The notes beneath the pieces were generated by a model. That model was not told the origin of the DNA. It was given only the letters and a program-made list of their open reading frames with translations, and made no database searches. A stretch of DNA of 64,000 nt, taken from Rhodobium orientis (GTDB lineage Bacteria; Pseudomonadota; Alphaproteobacteria; Rhizobiales; Rhodobiaceae). Both the position numbers and the translations under genes were made by a program. The DNA lies in assembly GCF_003258835.1 (NCBI RefSeq), contig NZ_NPEV01000013.1, forward strand, positions 28,933 to 92,932. The letters are read 5' to 3'. Below, in pieces: positions 1 through 9,153 of this stretch (position 1 is the stretch's first letter; each line of letters starts with the position of its first letter).

Positions 1-1
1 T

Positions 2-310
2 CTGGCGCTCGCCAATTTCTACCGCCATGTCGGGCTGATCGAGGAAGAATTGTCGCCCTGGATCCGTAAGCTGGCGACGACGCGGCTGATGGAGCGGGCG
101 CGCATCCTCGGCTCGGCGTTCCGCGTCGCCTATCTGATTTCCGCCGCCATGCCCGGCGTCATGCCGAAGACGACGGTGCGCCGCCGCAACGGCGATCTGG
201 TGCTGGAACTGCCGAAGGAATTCGCCGACCTCGACGGCGAACGGCTGCGCAAGCGCTTCAGCCAGCTCGGCCGGCTGATGGATCTTTCGACCGAGGTCGA
301 GATCGTCTGA
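2..310 (+). CDS. ppx: Exopolyphosphatase (Ppx/GppA family), C-terminal end, cut by window edge
   Basis: The frame is open from base 2 to TGA at 308-310, giving the last 102 residues of a protein that starts outside the window. The visible part contains an alpha-helical stretch (RLMERARILGSAFRVAYLIS) followed by a short beta-rich tail (LVLELPKEFADLDGE), as in the C-terminal domain of Ppx/GppA phosphatases, which hydrolyse polyphosphate or pppGpp. The catalytic ASKHA domain is not in the window. The identification leans on context: ppx next to rnd and aspS is the usual order in Rhizobiales. The adjoining rnd gene is convergent, with only 16 bases between the two stops. Confidence 0.75.
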   Translation: MALANFYRHVGLIEEELSPWIRKLATTRLMERARILGSAFRVAYLISAAMPGVMPKTTVRRRNGDLVLELPKEFADLDGERLRKRFSQLGRLMDLSTEVEIV

Positions 311-326
311 GCGCGCGGCCCGGGCG

Positions 327-1517
327 CTATTTCCCCGCCCGGAGCTTTTCCCGCGGAATGCGCTTGCCGTTGCGCTCGGTCGCGATCACCCGCTTGCCGT
401 CGAAGGCAAGCGCCATCTGGCCCTGCTTCAGCGCCAGCGCCGTCTCGCCGAAGAGCTCGCGCCGCCAGCCCTTGAGGGCGGCAACGTCGGCGTCGTCGTC
501 GGCGGCGATCTTTTCCAGGTCGTCGACCGTGGCGATGATCTTGGCGGCAACGCCGTTCGCCTCGCTGACCAGCTTCAGGAGCACCTTCAGGAGATCGACG
601 GCGGCGCTTGAGCCGTTCGGCGTCGCCTTGCCCTTGGGGATCGCCGGCAGGTCCTTGTCCGGGATCGCGTGCGCCGCCTTCACCGCCTCCAGGATGCCGC
701 CGGCCGCGCGCGAGCGCTCAAAGCCGTTCGGCGTCGTCCGGAGTTGCCCGAGCGCCTGCGGCGTCGTCGGGTGCTGGGCGGCGATCTCGTAGATCGCATC
801 GTCCTTGATGATGCGGTTGCGCGGCACGTCGCGCTTTTGAGCCTCAAGCTCGCGCCAGGCCGCGACCGCCTGCATGACGGCCAGGTCGCGCGGCTTGCGC
901 ACGCGCATCTTCAGCCGCTTCCAGGCGTCCTCCGGATGCACGTTGTATGTACCGACCGAGGTCAGCACCTGCATTTCCTCGCGCACCCAGTCGGCCCGGT
1001 TCTGCTCTTCCAGATTGGCCTTCAGGAACTGGTAGACGTCGCGCAGATGGGTGACGTCGGCAAGCGCGTAGGTGAGCTGCTTTTCGCTGAGCGGGCGCCG
1101 GCTCCAGTCGGTGAAGCGGTGCGACTTGTCGATCCTGGCGCCGGTGATCTTGTTGACGAGCTGGTCGTAGCTGATCGAGTCGCCGAAGCCGCACACCATC
1201 GCCGCGACCTGGGTATCGAACACCGGATCCGGCAGGAAGCCGCCGAGATGGTGGATGATCTCGATGTCCTGGCGGGCGGCATGAAAGACCTTCATCACCG
1301 CATCGTTGCGCATCAGCTCGAAGAACGGTTCCAGGTCGAGATCGGGGGCAAGTGCGTCGACGAGGACGGCATGATCCGGACTCGCCATCTGGATGACGCA
1401 CAGCTTGGGCCAGAAAGTGGTTTCGCGAAGGAATTCCGTGTCGACGGTGACGAAGTCGGATCGGGCGAGTTCGCGGCAGCTTTCCGCCAGTTTTTTTGTT
1501 GTAACGACGATGTCCAT
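327..1517 (-). CDS. rnd: Ribonuclease D
   Basis: A 396-residue 3'-5' exoribonuclease that trims 3' ends of tRNA precursors and other structured RNAs. The DEDDy exonuclease domain fills the first ~170 residues: Exo I is VDTEF (Asp26, Glu28) and Exo III is YALAD (Tyr150, Asp154). An HRDC-type nucleic-acid-binding domain follows near residues 205-285. I chose the ATG at 1517 (MDIVVTT), where family members begin; an in-frame ATG 13 codons upstream at 1556 would add a basic tail unlike the family, and neither has a strong ribosome binding site. It converges on ppx and shares a strand with the MFS gene 111 bases upstream. Confidence 0.93.
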   Translation of the reverse strand: MDIVVTTKKLAESCRELARSDFVTVDTEFLRETTFWPKLCVIQMASPDHAVLVDALAPDLDLEPFFELMRNDAVMKVFHAARQDIEIIHHLGGFLPDPVFDTQVAAMVCGFGDSISYDQLVNKITGARIDKSHRFTDWSRRPLSEKQLTYALADVTHLRDVYQFLKANLEEQNRADWVREEMQVLTSVGTYNVHPEDAWKRLKMRVRKPRDLAVMQAVAAWRELEAQKRDVPRNRIIKDDAIYEIAAQHPTTPQALGQLRTTPNGFERSRAAGGILEAVKAAHAIPDKDLPAIPKGKATPNGSSAAVDLLKVLLKLVSEANGVAAKIIATVDDLEKIAADDDADVAALKGWRRELFGETALALKQGQMALAFDGKRVIATERNGKRIPREKLRAGK

Positions 1518-1628
1518 AAGGTTGCTATAGCCCAGCCTGCGGCGCTTGTCTGCCACTCTGATTGAGTCACGCAGCTATACGCCGCAGTTTTTGTCCGAAT
1601 CGGCGCGCCCGCCGCGCCTGCAACCCGG

Positions 1629-2861
1629 TTAGTGGCGCCTGCGGGCGGCCCGGCGGGCAAGCCGGACCATCGACGGCGATGTCCTGAGCAGCGAAACGAA
1701 TCGCACGCGCCGCGATGCCGGCGAAGGCGGGGTCGATATCATCCGCATCAGGCCGACGGCGATCAGCGAGCCGTGCAGCACGCTGGTGTAGGTGAAGAAC
1801 GCCGGTCCGCCGAAGCGCTCGATGATCGCGGACGCTGCCGCCGGGCCGACCGAAGCGCCGATCGAATAGAAGAAGGTGAGGCCGGCGGAGACGAGGATAT
1901 AGTCGTCGAACGAGGCCCGGTCGTTGGCGTGGGCGACGGCCAGCGAATAGAGCGGCATGGCAAAGGCGCCGAAGAAGAAGGCGCCGGTATAGACGCGCAG
2001 CGGCGTATCGCCATCGACGACGGTCAAATATAGGCCGGCAACGGTAGCGCCGGCCGTGGCGACGAGGATGGCCCAGCGCCGGTCGAAACGGTCCGAGGCC
2101 CAGCCGAACGGGTATTGCAGGACGCTGCCGCCGAAGATGCCGGCGGCCATGAAGAAGGCTATGCCGGAAAGGTCGAGGCCGATGTCGCGGGCATAGAGCG
2201 GGCCGACCAGGCGGAACGCGCCGTTGGTGAGCCCGATGGTGACGCAGACGCTGCAGGCGAGCGGCGACAGCCGCCAGATCAGCGGCAGGTCGAAGCGAAA
2301 GGATTCCGGCGGCTTCGGCTGCGAGCGGTCGCCGAGCGAGACCGGCACCAGCGACAGCGCAAAGAGGATCGCGGTGATGGCGAAGATCGCGAAGCCGGAA
2401 ACGCCGGTGGCGCCGATCAGGAACTGGCTGCCGGTGACGACGAGCATGTCGATGATGCGGTAGACGGCCAAGAGCCTTGCCCGGCTGGCGTCGTCCGCGC
2501 GCTGGCTGAGCCAGCTCTCGATGACGGTGAAGAGCCCGGAAAAGCAGAACCCCATGATGAAGCGCACGACCAGCCAGACCACCGGGTCCGGCGCCAGCAC
2601 CAGCACCAGCGTGCCGGCGGCGGCGACTGCGGCAAGGGCGGAAAAGACGCGGATATGGCCGACGGCCTGGACCAAGCGTGGCGCGTAGATGCAGGCGGTG
2701 ATGAAGCCGACGAAATAGGCCGTGCCGATGAGGCCGACGGAGGTCGTGCGGAACCCTTCCTCCACCGCGCGAAGGGCGATCAGCGTGCCCTGGATGCCGT
2801 TGCCCGCGAGCAGGATGGCGGCAGCGGTCAAGAGTGGGACGAGGGCGGAAAGGTTCTTCAT
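1629..2861 (-). CDS. MFS transporter
   Basis: A 410-residue inner-membrane protein of the major facilitator superfamily, with about 12 hydrophobic segments in two halves separated by a loop near residues 195-215 (DRSQPKPPESF). The segment between TM2 and TM3 and the second-half loop GWASDRFDRR (GxxxDRxxRR) match the MFS signature. The start ATG at 2861 (MKNLSALVPLL) places TM1 at the N-terminus; a 43-residue upstream extension in the same frame is Arg/Pro-rich and is rejected. The substrate cannot be told from the sequence. It resembles small-molecule proton antiporters of the MFS_1 type. The region 2862-3146 upstream separates it from the divergent aspS and must hold both promoters. Confidence 0.88.
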   Translation of the reverse strand: MKNLSALVPLLTAAAILLAGNGIQGTLIALRAVEEGFRTTSVGLIGTAYFVGFITACIYAPRLVQAVGHIRVFSALAAVAAAGTLVLVLAPDPVVWLVVRFIMGFCFSGLFTVIESWLSQRADDASRARLLAVYRIIDMLVVTGSQFLIGATGVSGFAIFAITAILFALSLVPVSLGDRSQPKPPESFRFDLPLIWRLSPLACSVCVTIGLTNGAFRLVGPLYARDIGLDLSGIAFFMAAGIFGGSVLQYPFGWASDRFDRRWAILVATAGATVAGLYLTVVDGDTPLRVYTGAFFFGAFAMPLYSLAVAHANDRASFDDYILVSAGLTFFYSIGASVGPAAASAIIERFGGPAFFTYTSVLHGSLIAVGLMRMISTPPSPASRRVRFVSLLRTSPSMVRLARRAARRRH

Positions 2862-3146
2862 CGAACGGGCCAGTGGACAGGAGTGCCGCGCCGATAACCT
2901 TCGCGGCGGCGCAAAGGGATAGCAAGCGACAACGGTGCTGCTCGGCAAAAGGCGACATATTTTCGTTAAAAGCATGGCCATGCCCGGCAATGCCGGCGCC
3001 CGGGCGCGCGACTTGACAAATCACATGGCCCATGCGCTTTTCGGCGCCGGTTTGCGGCCCTGTCGGCGCGCCTTGCCGGCCGGCCGTTTCGGCCAGTCGC
3101 GGCAACTGCGGCCTGGCCGCCTCAACAGCTGTTCCCGGGAAGACCC

Positions 3147-4937
3147 ATGCATCCCTATCGAAGCCATCACTGTGGCCAATTGCGCCAGTCCGACGTCGGC
3201 GCCGCCGTCCGCCTTTCCGGCTGGGTCCATCGCGTGCGCGACCATGGCGGCCTGCTGTTCATCGACCTGCGCGACCATTACGGCCTGACCCAGGTCGTCG
3301 CCGATCCGGATTCGCCGGCCTTTTCGACGGCGGAAAAGGTCCGCTCCGAATGGGTCATCCGCATCGACGGCAAGGTCAAGGCGCGCACCGACGAGACCAT
3401 CAACGAAAAGCTGCCGACCGGCCATGTCGAGGTCTTCGCGAGCGACATCGAAGTACTGTCCGCCTCGCGCGAGCTGCCGCTGCCGGTCTTTGCCGAGCCG
3501 GAATATCCGGAAGACATCCGCCTGCGCTACCGGTTCCTGGACCTGCGCCGGGAAACGCTCCACGCCAACATCATGAAGCGCAGCGCGATCATCTCCTCGA
3601 TCCGCCGGCGCATGGTGGAGGACGGGTTCTTCGAGTTCCAGACGCCGATCCTGACGGCCTCCAGCCCGGAAGGCGCGCGCGACTTCCTGGTGCCCTCGCG
3701 CATCCATCCGGGCAAGTTCTACGCCCTGCCGCAGGCGCCGCAGCAGTTCAAGCAGCTCACCATGGTCGCCGGCTTCGACCGCTATTTCCAGATCGCGCCG
3801 TGCTTTCGCGACGAGGACGCCCGCGCCGACCGCTCGCCGGGCGAGTTCTACCAGCTCGACGTGGAGATGAGCTTCGTCACCCAGGACGACGTCTTCAATG
3901 CCGTCGAGCCCGTGCTGCGCGGCGTCTTCGAGGAGTTCGCCGACGGCAAGAAGGTGACCCAGAATTTCCCGCGCATCCCCTATGCGGAGTCCATGCGCAA
4001 ATACGGCGTCGACAAGCCGGACCTGCGCAACCCCATCGTCATGGAATCGGTGACGGAGCATTTCCGCGGCTCCGGCTTCAAGATCTTCGCCAAGATGATC
4101 GAGGCCGACGAGAAGGTCGAGGTCTGGGCGATCCCGGCGCCGGGCGGCGGCAGCCGCGCCTTCTGCGACCGCATGAATTCGTGGGCGCAGGGCGAGGGCC
4201 AGCCGGGCCTTGGCTACATCTTCTTCCGCGACGGCGAGGGCGCCGGACCGATCGCCAAGAACATCGGGCCTGAGCGCACCGAGGCGGTCCGTACCCAGCT
4301 CGGCCTGAAGGACGGCGATGCCGTCTTCTTCGTCGCCGGCGTGCCGGCCAAGTTCGCGTCGTTCGCCGGTGCCGCCCGCCAGAAGGCCGGCTTCGACCTG
4401 AAGCTGATCGACGAGGACCGCTTCGAATTCTGCTGGATCGTCGACTTCCCGATGTTCGAGTGGAACGAGGAGGAGAAGAAGATCGACTTCTCGCACAACC
4501 CCTTCTCCATGCCCCAGGGCGGCGAGGAGGTGCTGGACGCGGTGATCGCCGGCACCACCAATGCCGAGGACGTGCTCGCCTACCAGTACGACATCGTCTG
4601 CAACGGCATCGAGCTGTCGTCCGGTGCGATCCGGAACCATCTGCCGGCGATCATGAAGAAGGCGTTCTCCATTGCCGGCTACGACGAGGCGGTGCTGGAG
4701 GAAAAGTTCGGCGGCATGATGCGGGCGCTGGAATACGGCGCCCCGCCGCATGGCGGCATCGCGCCGGGCATCGACCGCATCGTCATGCTTTTGTGCGGCG
4801 AGGAGAACCTGCGCGAAGTCGTCATGTTCCCGATGAACCAGCAGGCCGAGGACCTGATGATGGGCGCACCGTCGTCGGTCTCGCCGCGCCAGCTTCGCGA
4901 GCTGCACATCCGGCTCAACCTGCCGGACGAGAAATAG
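3147..4937 (+). CDS. aspS: Aspartyl-tRNA synthetase
   Basis: A 596-residue class II synthetase of the long bacterial type that charges tRNA-Asp. It has an N-terminal OB-fold anticodon-binding domain (~1-105; [20 protein letters not shown]), class II motif 1 near residue 145, motif 2 around residues 220-230 ([10 protein letters not shown]), an inserted GAD domain (~300-410) and motif 3 near the end ([13 protein letters not shown]). Length and domain order are those of bacterial AspRS. Whether it also charges tRNA-Asn (non-discriminating form, common in alphaproteobacteria that use GatCAB) cannot be decided here. It is followed by a strong terminator and is divergent from the MFS gene. Confidence 0.97.
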   Translation: MHPYRSHHCGQLRQSDVGAAVRLSGWVHRVRDHGGLLFIDLRDHYGLTQVVADPDSPAFSTAEKVRSEWVIRIDGKVKARTDETINEKLPTGHVEVFASDIEVLSASRELPLPVFAEPEYPEDIRLRYRFLDLRRETLHANIMKRSAIISSIRRRMVEDGFFEFQTPILTASSPEGARDFLVPSRIHPGKFYALPQAPQQFKQLTMVAGFDRYFQIAPCFRDEDARADRSPGEFYQLDVEMSFVTQDDVFNAVEPVLRGVFEEFADGKKVTQNFPRIPYAESMRKYGVDKPDLRNPIVMESVTEHFRGSGFKIFAKMIEADEKVEVWAIPAPGGGSRAFCDRMNSWAQGEGQPGLGYIFFRDGEGAGPIAKNIGPERTEAVRTQLGLKDGDAVFFVAGVPAKFASFAGAARQKAGFDLKLIDEDRFEFCWIVDFPMFEWNEEEKKIDFSHNPFSMPQGGEEVLDAVIAGTTNAEDVLAYQYDIVCNGIELSSGAIRNHLPAIMKKAFSIAGYDEAVLEEKFGGMMRALEYGAPPHGGIAPGIDRIVMLLCGEENLREVVMFPMNQQAEDLMMGAPSSVSPRQLRELHIRLNLPDEK

Positions 4938-4950
4938 CCGAAGAAACGAA

Positions 4951-4980
4951 AACCCGGCGCCGACTGGCGCCGGGTTTTTG
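4951..4980. terminator. Bidirectional rho-independent terminator between aspS and a convergent gene
   Basis: A perfect 9-bp stem (4953-4961 with 4966-4974) closes a 4-base loop. It is followed by five T on the plus strand and preceded by four A, which read as T on the minus strand. It can therefore end both aspS and the convergent gene whose stop is at 4990. Confidence 0.88.
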
Positions 4981-4989
4981 TTGCTTCCC

Positions 4990-7044
4990 CTAGTTGCCCG
5001 TCGAAACGCCGACGCCGAGGAGCTTGACCAGCGCTCCCGGGGCCATCGCCGCCATGCCGAGGATCTGGCTCGCCGGCACCGGCTGGTCCGGCTTTGCGAC
5101 GACGGTGAGCGTGCGCGGATCGTTGAGGAAGTCGGTCGCGGCCGCAATCACCTCTTCCGAAAACGCCGGGTTCTGAAGCATCGCAAGCTTCTGGCCCAGT
5201 TCGGCGATGATCCTGTCGCGGGCCTCGACCGGGCTGATGCCCTGTTCCTCGGCGAAGTTGGCAAGGGCGGTCTGCACCATCCGCTCGTTCTGCAATTCGA
5301 AGCGGATCGCGCTAACCGAAAGGGTCGCCATCGCCGCCTGGGCTTTTTCGGGGTCCTCGAAGACGAAGCGCGGCACGCCGCCGATGGTGGCGTCGATGCG
5401 CACGCTGGCGATACCGTCCATGTCCAGGATGATCGGCCCGACGATGAGGTCCTTGCTCGCCTCGTCCCAGCGCAGGCGGAAGTCGCCGTTGCTGCGGATG
5501 TGGTCGAGCCCCATGGAGCGCAGCAGCTCCTGCGTTTGCGGCTCGTCGCGGAAGGCGGCAACCGGCAGCACGAAATTGACGATCTGCTCGCGCCAGTCCG
5601 TCGGGATCGGCGCGATATGGTCGCGCATTTCCGTCTTGTAGCGCTCAAGCGACACCGACATGCCGTCGGGACCGTCCAAGGAAAAGTCCTCGATTCCGGC
5701 GGTGCTCAGCATCGGGATCACATCGAGGATGGCGCGGGCCGGCGGGTTGCCCTTGTCGCCGATTGCGACCAGGTGCTGGATTGCGGCGGCGCGCGGGAAG
5801 ACGAGGCCCTCCAGATAGCTCTTCTTCATGGCCATCCGGCCTTGGGCACCGGCGTCCAGTTCTGCCCGTTCGACGGCGAATTCTTCGAGCCCGTCGGGCG
5901 TCAGGCCGCGCAGCGCGATGCGCTCCACGCCCCCCGACACCTGGCCGGGGGCATTGAGGCGGATGTCGTCGATCGACATGCGGTCGATGCCGATCGAGCC
6001 GAGCACCGCAAAGCCGAAGGCCGCCGCTTCCTCCTCGTTCGGCTCCTCGCCGCGCACGGCGCGGTCGAAAAAGGCGAACGGCGATTCCGCCGGCTGGCGC
6101 ATCTTGATGCCGTAGAAGGCCTGACGCGAGATGCGGAAGGTCACGTCGTCGCCGACCGTGACGACCGTGTCGGCGACGGTGGACTCGTCGAGAACGGTCT
6201 TCAGGTCCGGATCGGTCTCGCCGAAGAGGTAGTTCTCCGGATCGAGCAGGTCGATCGGCGTCTTGAGGTTCTGACCACGATAGGTGATTGCGCCGGTCTC
6301 GATGCGCATCTCCTTCGGCGGCTCAAGGTCGAAGCCGGGCGTGTCGTGGGGTTGCGCACTGGTGGGCCTGGGCAGGGTGGTCACGGACACCATGCGTCCG
6401 ATGCGGGCATAGGCGATCCGGCCGTCCTTCATGCCGGAGCTCTCGATATCCTCGTAGGTCGTCACCTGCGGAGCCATATCGGGCTGTTGCTGGGTGACCG
6501 TCAGCTTGGCGGCGACGGACCGGCCGTATTCGAACCGGCTGACCCAGCGCAGATACGGGAAATAGCTGGAAACGGGCCGGTTGCTGTCGACCTGCACGCT
6601 CGGCATGTAGGGCCAGAAAAGGTCCTCGGCATCGGCGCCGGTCAGCGTACTGGTGGCGTGCGCCAGCTTGTCGCCGACGCCGAAACGGAAGCTCATCCGG
6701 GTGCCGTCGGCATAGTGCCAGGCGTCCATCCTGAACCCGTCCTCGACCTCGCGCAGGTTCCGGATCTCCACCGACGGCGCCTCGATGTCGATATCGAAGG
6801 TCGCTCCGCCCTTGCCGAACGGCAGCGACACCGGCCAGGAAATGACGATGTCCGGAACGGTGACGAGACCGCTGCCCGGATCGTAGTCGATGGGCCCGTG
6901 ATCGGCGGTCTTGGCCCCGGCGATGCGCGCCTCGGAGAAGAAATCCTCGACGATGCCGATCGGATCGGCTGCGGCGGCAATCGGCCAGGAAAGCGCGGCG
7001 ACGGCGACAAGGCCGGTCGACAAACGGCGCGCGGTGCGGGTCAT
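4990..7044 (-). CDS. Exported protein of unknown function (large paralogue of a tandem pair)
   Basis: A 684-residue protein with a clear Sec signal peptide (residues 1-26, ending WPIAAAA) and no later membrane segment, so probably periplasmic. I do not recognise a named domain. It is built of many short beta-like stretches, with repeated runs of the form 'gene-specific loop plus IRxxATIGG/VRIDAT', as in long beta-solenoid or YdgA-like proteins. Its last ~140 residues align with the last ~140 of the next gene at 7177-8343: both end in a helix with FxEEVxxAA or FEEQVxSAA, then AKPxQPV, then QIxGxxAxxAL. The two genes are therefore tandem paralogues, probably co-transcribed (132 bases apart). 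Function is open. Confidence 0.8.
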   Translation of the reverse strand: MTRTARRLSTGLVAVAALSWPIAAAADPIGIVEDFFSEARIAGAKTADHGPIDYDPGSGLVTVPDIVISWPVSLPFGKGGATFDIDIEAPSVEIRNLREVEDGFRMDAWHYADGTRMSFRFGVGDKLAHATSTLTGADAEDLFWPYMPSVQVDSNRPVSSYFPYLRWVSRFEYGRSVAAKLTVTQQQPDMAPQVTTYEDIESSGMKDGRIAYARIGRMVSVTTLPRPTSAQPHDTPGFDLEPPKEMRIETGAITYRGQNLKTPIDLLDPENYLFGETDPDLKTVLDESTVADTVVTVGDDVTFRISRQAFYGIKMRQPAESPFAFFDRAVRGEEPNEEEAAAFGFAVLGSIGIDRMSIDDIRLNAPGQVSGGVERIALRGLTPDGLEEFAVERAELDAGAQGRMAMKKSYLEGLVFPRAAAIQHLVAIGDKGNPPARAILDVIPMLSTAGIEDFSLDGPDGMSVSLERYKTEMRDHIAPIPTDWREQIVNFVLPVAAFRDEPQTQELLRSMGLDHIRSNGDFRLRWDEASKDLIVGPIILDMDGIASVRIDATIGGVPRFVFEDPEKAQAAMATLSVSAIRFELQNERMVQTALANFAEEQGISPVEARDRIIAELGQKLAMLQNPAFSEEVIAAATDFLNDPRTLTVVAKPDQPVPASQILGMAAMAPGALVKLLGVGVSTGN

Positions 7045-7127
7045 TGAACAATCCTCCCCAGGAAGAGGTCAAGGAGGCGCCGGCTCGATCTTCGGGTTGC
7101 CGCGTCCTCCGGGTCGTGGCGGCGGGC

Positions 7128-7157
7128 GGAGGCGCCGGGGTCGTGACCGGCGCCTCC
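7128..7157 (-). terminator. Strong hairpin between the two tandem exported-protein genes
   Basis: A perfect 11-bp GC-rich stem (7128-7138 with 7147-7157) with an 8-base loop lies 20 bases behind the stop at 7177. There is no T-run on the minus strand, so it may slow transcription or protect the upstream mRNA 3' end rather than terminate fully. Confidence 0.4.
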
Positions 7158-7176
7158 GTCTCTGTTCGTTTTGGCC

Positions 7177-8343
7177 TTACGGGTTGCTGACCTCAACGGC
7201 GAGCACCGACGGCAGCGCCTGCGGCGCCATCATCAGCCCGAAGATCTGCGCAAAGGTGACCGGCTGGGGCGGCTTTGCCTCGATCAGGATCGAGCCCTGC
7301 TGGCGCAGGAAGGTGCCGGCCGCCGAAGCGACCTGTTCCTCGAATTGCTTGTTCTGCAGGAAGCGCAGCATCATCGGCAGGCCGGCGGCCAGTTGCTCGG
7401 CCACCTCGTCGGCGCTGGCGCCGCCCATTTCCTTGCCCTGTGCCGCAAGCGCCCGCTTGGTGACGCTGTCGTCGTCGAAGCGGATCGCGAGGTTCTGCAC
7501 CGAGACGGCCTGCAGGGCACCCATCTGCTGCTGGGCGTTGCCGCCGGAATTGAGCTGCGCCAGGACCGCCGGTGTCAGGCCGCCGAAGCCGCCGGTGATC
7601 GTCAGCGTGCCGACATCCGTGCCGGAAACCTTGATCTCCTTGATCGTCGCTTCGCCGGAACCAGGGTCATAGGCGCCGGCGGAACTGAACGAGAAGGTGA
7701 CGGTATCGTAGCCGAAGCGGTCGAAGGCCTTCTTGCCTTCCTCGTCGAGGGCATCCTTGGAAACGACGATGTCGCTAACCTTCATGGAGCCGGAGGACGG
7801 GACGCCGTCGATCTCCTCGCCGACCTCGACCTCGATCGCCCCGACCGGGATGGTGACGCCGTTCTCGGTCGTGAACTTGGCATCCGCCAGGAGGACGCGA
7901 TCGAAGCTCGGGTTCGGTTCTTCGTCACCGGCGGCCTTCACCGCCTCGGCGCTGGGTATGACGGCGCCTTCGGTAATTCCGTTGGCAATCGTCAGCTTGG
8001 AGCCGTCGTCCTTGCTGAGGGCGACGTCGTCCATGGCGATCGACTCGGCCTTGACGCTGCCGTCCTCGACGGTCGCGTCCTTGATGACCAGGCTGCCTAT
8101 GCTCACCTCTTGCTTGCTGCCGGCCTTGTTGCTGGTGACCTTCAGATCGCTGATCTCGGTCTGGCTCTCGTCGCCGGAAACGCTGCCGGCTTCGATGCTC
8201 TTGGCGCCGCCGGCTTCAAGCGACGCGAACAGCGCGTCCGCGACGGGATTGCCGGTGGGCTCGAAGCCATAGCTCGCCGGGGCGCCGACCACCAGGGCGA
8301 CGAAGGCGAGGGCCGCTACGCCCGGTGATTTGAAAAACGTCAT
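7177..8343 (-). CDS. Exported protein of unknown function (small paralogue of a tandem pair)
   Basis: A 388-residue protein with a signal peptide (residues 1-25, ending GAPASYG) and otherwise soluble, so likely periplasmic. The start ATG at 8343 has a good ribosome binding site (GGAGA about 7 bases upstream). A 43-residue in-frame extension upstream is Arg/Pro-rich and is rejected. The body alternates short beta-stretches (VSIGSLVIKDATVEDGSV and similar), and the last ~140 residues are homologous to the end of the neighbour at 4990-7044, including AKPPQPV and QIFGLMMAPQAL. The two probably arose by duplication, and the larger copy has extra beta-rich sequence in front. No catalytic motif is visible. 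Confidence 0.8.
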   Translation of the reverse strand: MTFFKSPGVAALAFVALVVGAPASYGFEPTGNPVADALFASLEAGGAKSIEAGSVSGDESQTEISDLKVTSNKAGSKQEVSIGSLVIKDATVEDGSVKAESIAMDDVALSKDDGSKLTIANGITEGAVIPSAEAVKAAGDEEPNPSFDRVLLADAKFTTENGVTIPVGAIEVEVGEEIDGVPSSGSMKVSDIVVSKDALDEEGKKAFDRFGYDTVTFSFSSAGAYDPGSGEATIKEIKVSGTDVGTLTITGGFGGLTPAVLAQLNSGGNAQQQMGALQAVSVQNLAIRFDDDSVTKRALAAQGKEMGGASADEVAEQLAAGLPMMLRFLQNKQFEEQVASAAGTFLRQQGSILIEAKPPQPVTFAQIFGLMMAPQALPSVLAVEVSNP

Positions 8344-8646
8344 GTGGTTTCTCCGATAAAGGCGACCCCCGTGCCCCTTTTCCGGTCGCGCGCGATCTCC
8401 AAACGGTGCGTCGTCGGCCGGCGGCGGACAGTGTGCGTGACCGGGCCGGGCACGGCAACCCGTTCCGCCCAACTTCGTAAGTATTTTTCTTTAGAAGGCT
8501 TCACGGCTTTGCGAGCGGCGAAAAATACTTGACGAATCCGCACGTTTTGCAGGGTTCACATGTTGAATGTGACGGCCAATCAGCCTATATCCGCGGCTCT
8601 CCGGAAAACATCCCGGGTACATCTACTGGCAGGTCAGGAGGACGCG
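8344..8646. other. Divergent intergenic region upstream of speD
   Basis: These 303 bases separate the minus-strand exported-protein gene from speD, with no supported gene inside. They carry an AT-rich 11-bp inverted repeat (8479-8489 with 8520-8530), a TTGACG at 8529-8534 that could be a -35 box although no good -10 follows, and a short hairpin (8556-8561 with 8567-8572). Confidence 0.6.
8479..8530. repeat. Perfect 11-bp inverted repeat, possible operator or RNA stem
   Basis: AAGTATTTTTC at 8479-8489 is the exact reverse complement of GAAAAATACTT at 8520-8530, with 30 bases between. Such an AT-rich pair stands out in GC-rich DNA. The right arm runs into the TTGACG (8529-8534) in front of speD. 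Confidence 0.6.
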
Positions 8647-9153
8647 ATGTCAAACGCCGCCCTCTTCCCGCTGGGGATGGACTTGGACGCTCCAAGCATC
8701 GCCCAAAAGGAAGATCACGACACCCACCCCAAAGGCGTTGCGCCCGAGGAGCAATTCAATCCGCACGGGCAAGGGCTCGACCGGAAAGACCACTTCATCG
8801 AGAAGAACGGCATTCGCTGCGCCGGCTCGCACCTGATCATCGACGTTCACGGTGCCGAGCACCTCGACGATTGCGGGCATATCGAAAAGACCCTGGTCGA
8901 GTGCGTCGAGGCCGCCGGCGCGACGCTGCTGCACATCCATCTGCATCGCTTCGAGCCGAACGGCGTCTCCGGCGTTGCCGTCCTCGCCGAAAGCCATATC
9001 TCGGTCCATTCCTGGCCGGAGAATGGCTATGCGGCGTTCGACGTCTTCATGTGCGGCGATGCCATGCCGGAGCGCTGCGTGGAGGTCATCCGGTCCGCCT
9101 TCAAGCCGGACCGTATCGTCGTCAGCGAAATCCTGAGGGGGCGGGGGGCTTGA
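8647..9153 (+). CDS. speD: S-adenosylmethionine decarboxylase proenzyme
   Basis: A 168-residue pyruvoyl enzyme that makes decarboxylated AdoMet, the aminopropyl donor for spermidine. The processing site ESHIS is present; self-cleavage is expected between Glu115 and Ser116, turning Ser116 into the pyruvoyl group, with HSWPE following as in the short prokaryotic class. It has an N-terminal extension of about 50 residues compared with the Bacillus enzyme. The start ATG at 8647 follows a strong AGGAGG, and the in-frame upstream extension from 8560 is rejected. The gene overlaps speE: its TGA (9151-9153) shares bases with the speE TTG start, so the two are probably translationally coupled. Confidence 0.95.
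   Translation: MSNAALFPLGMDLDAPSIAQKEDHDTHPKGVAPEEQFNPHGQGLDRKDHFIEKNGIRCAGSHLIIDVHGAEHLDDCGHIEKTLVECVEAAGATLLHIHLHRFEPNGVSGVAVLAESHISVHSWPENGYAAFDVFMCGDAMPERCVEVIRSAFKPDRIVVSEILRGRGA

Noticed and set aside
3021..5147. 708-codon open frame opposite aspS and 631-codon frame opposite ilvD (13439-15334)
   Set aside because: Both are antisense shadows of strongly conserved genes in GC-rich DNA.
8560..8646. Longer SpeD starting at 8560
   Set aside because: The ATG at 8647 has a strong AGGAGG and the extra 29 residues are not typical of the family; the upstream ATG also lies in a small hairpin.
8344..8646. A known polyamine or SAM riboswitch in the speD leader
   Set aside because: I see only short inverted repeats and no recognisable consensus; a covariance-model search would be decisive.
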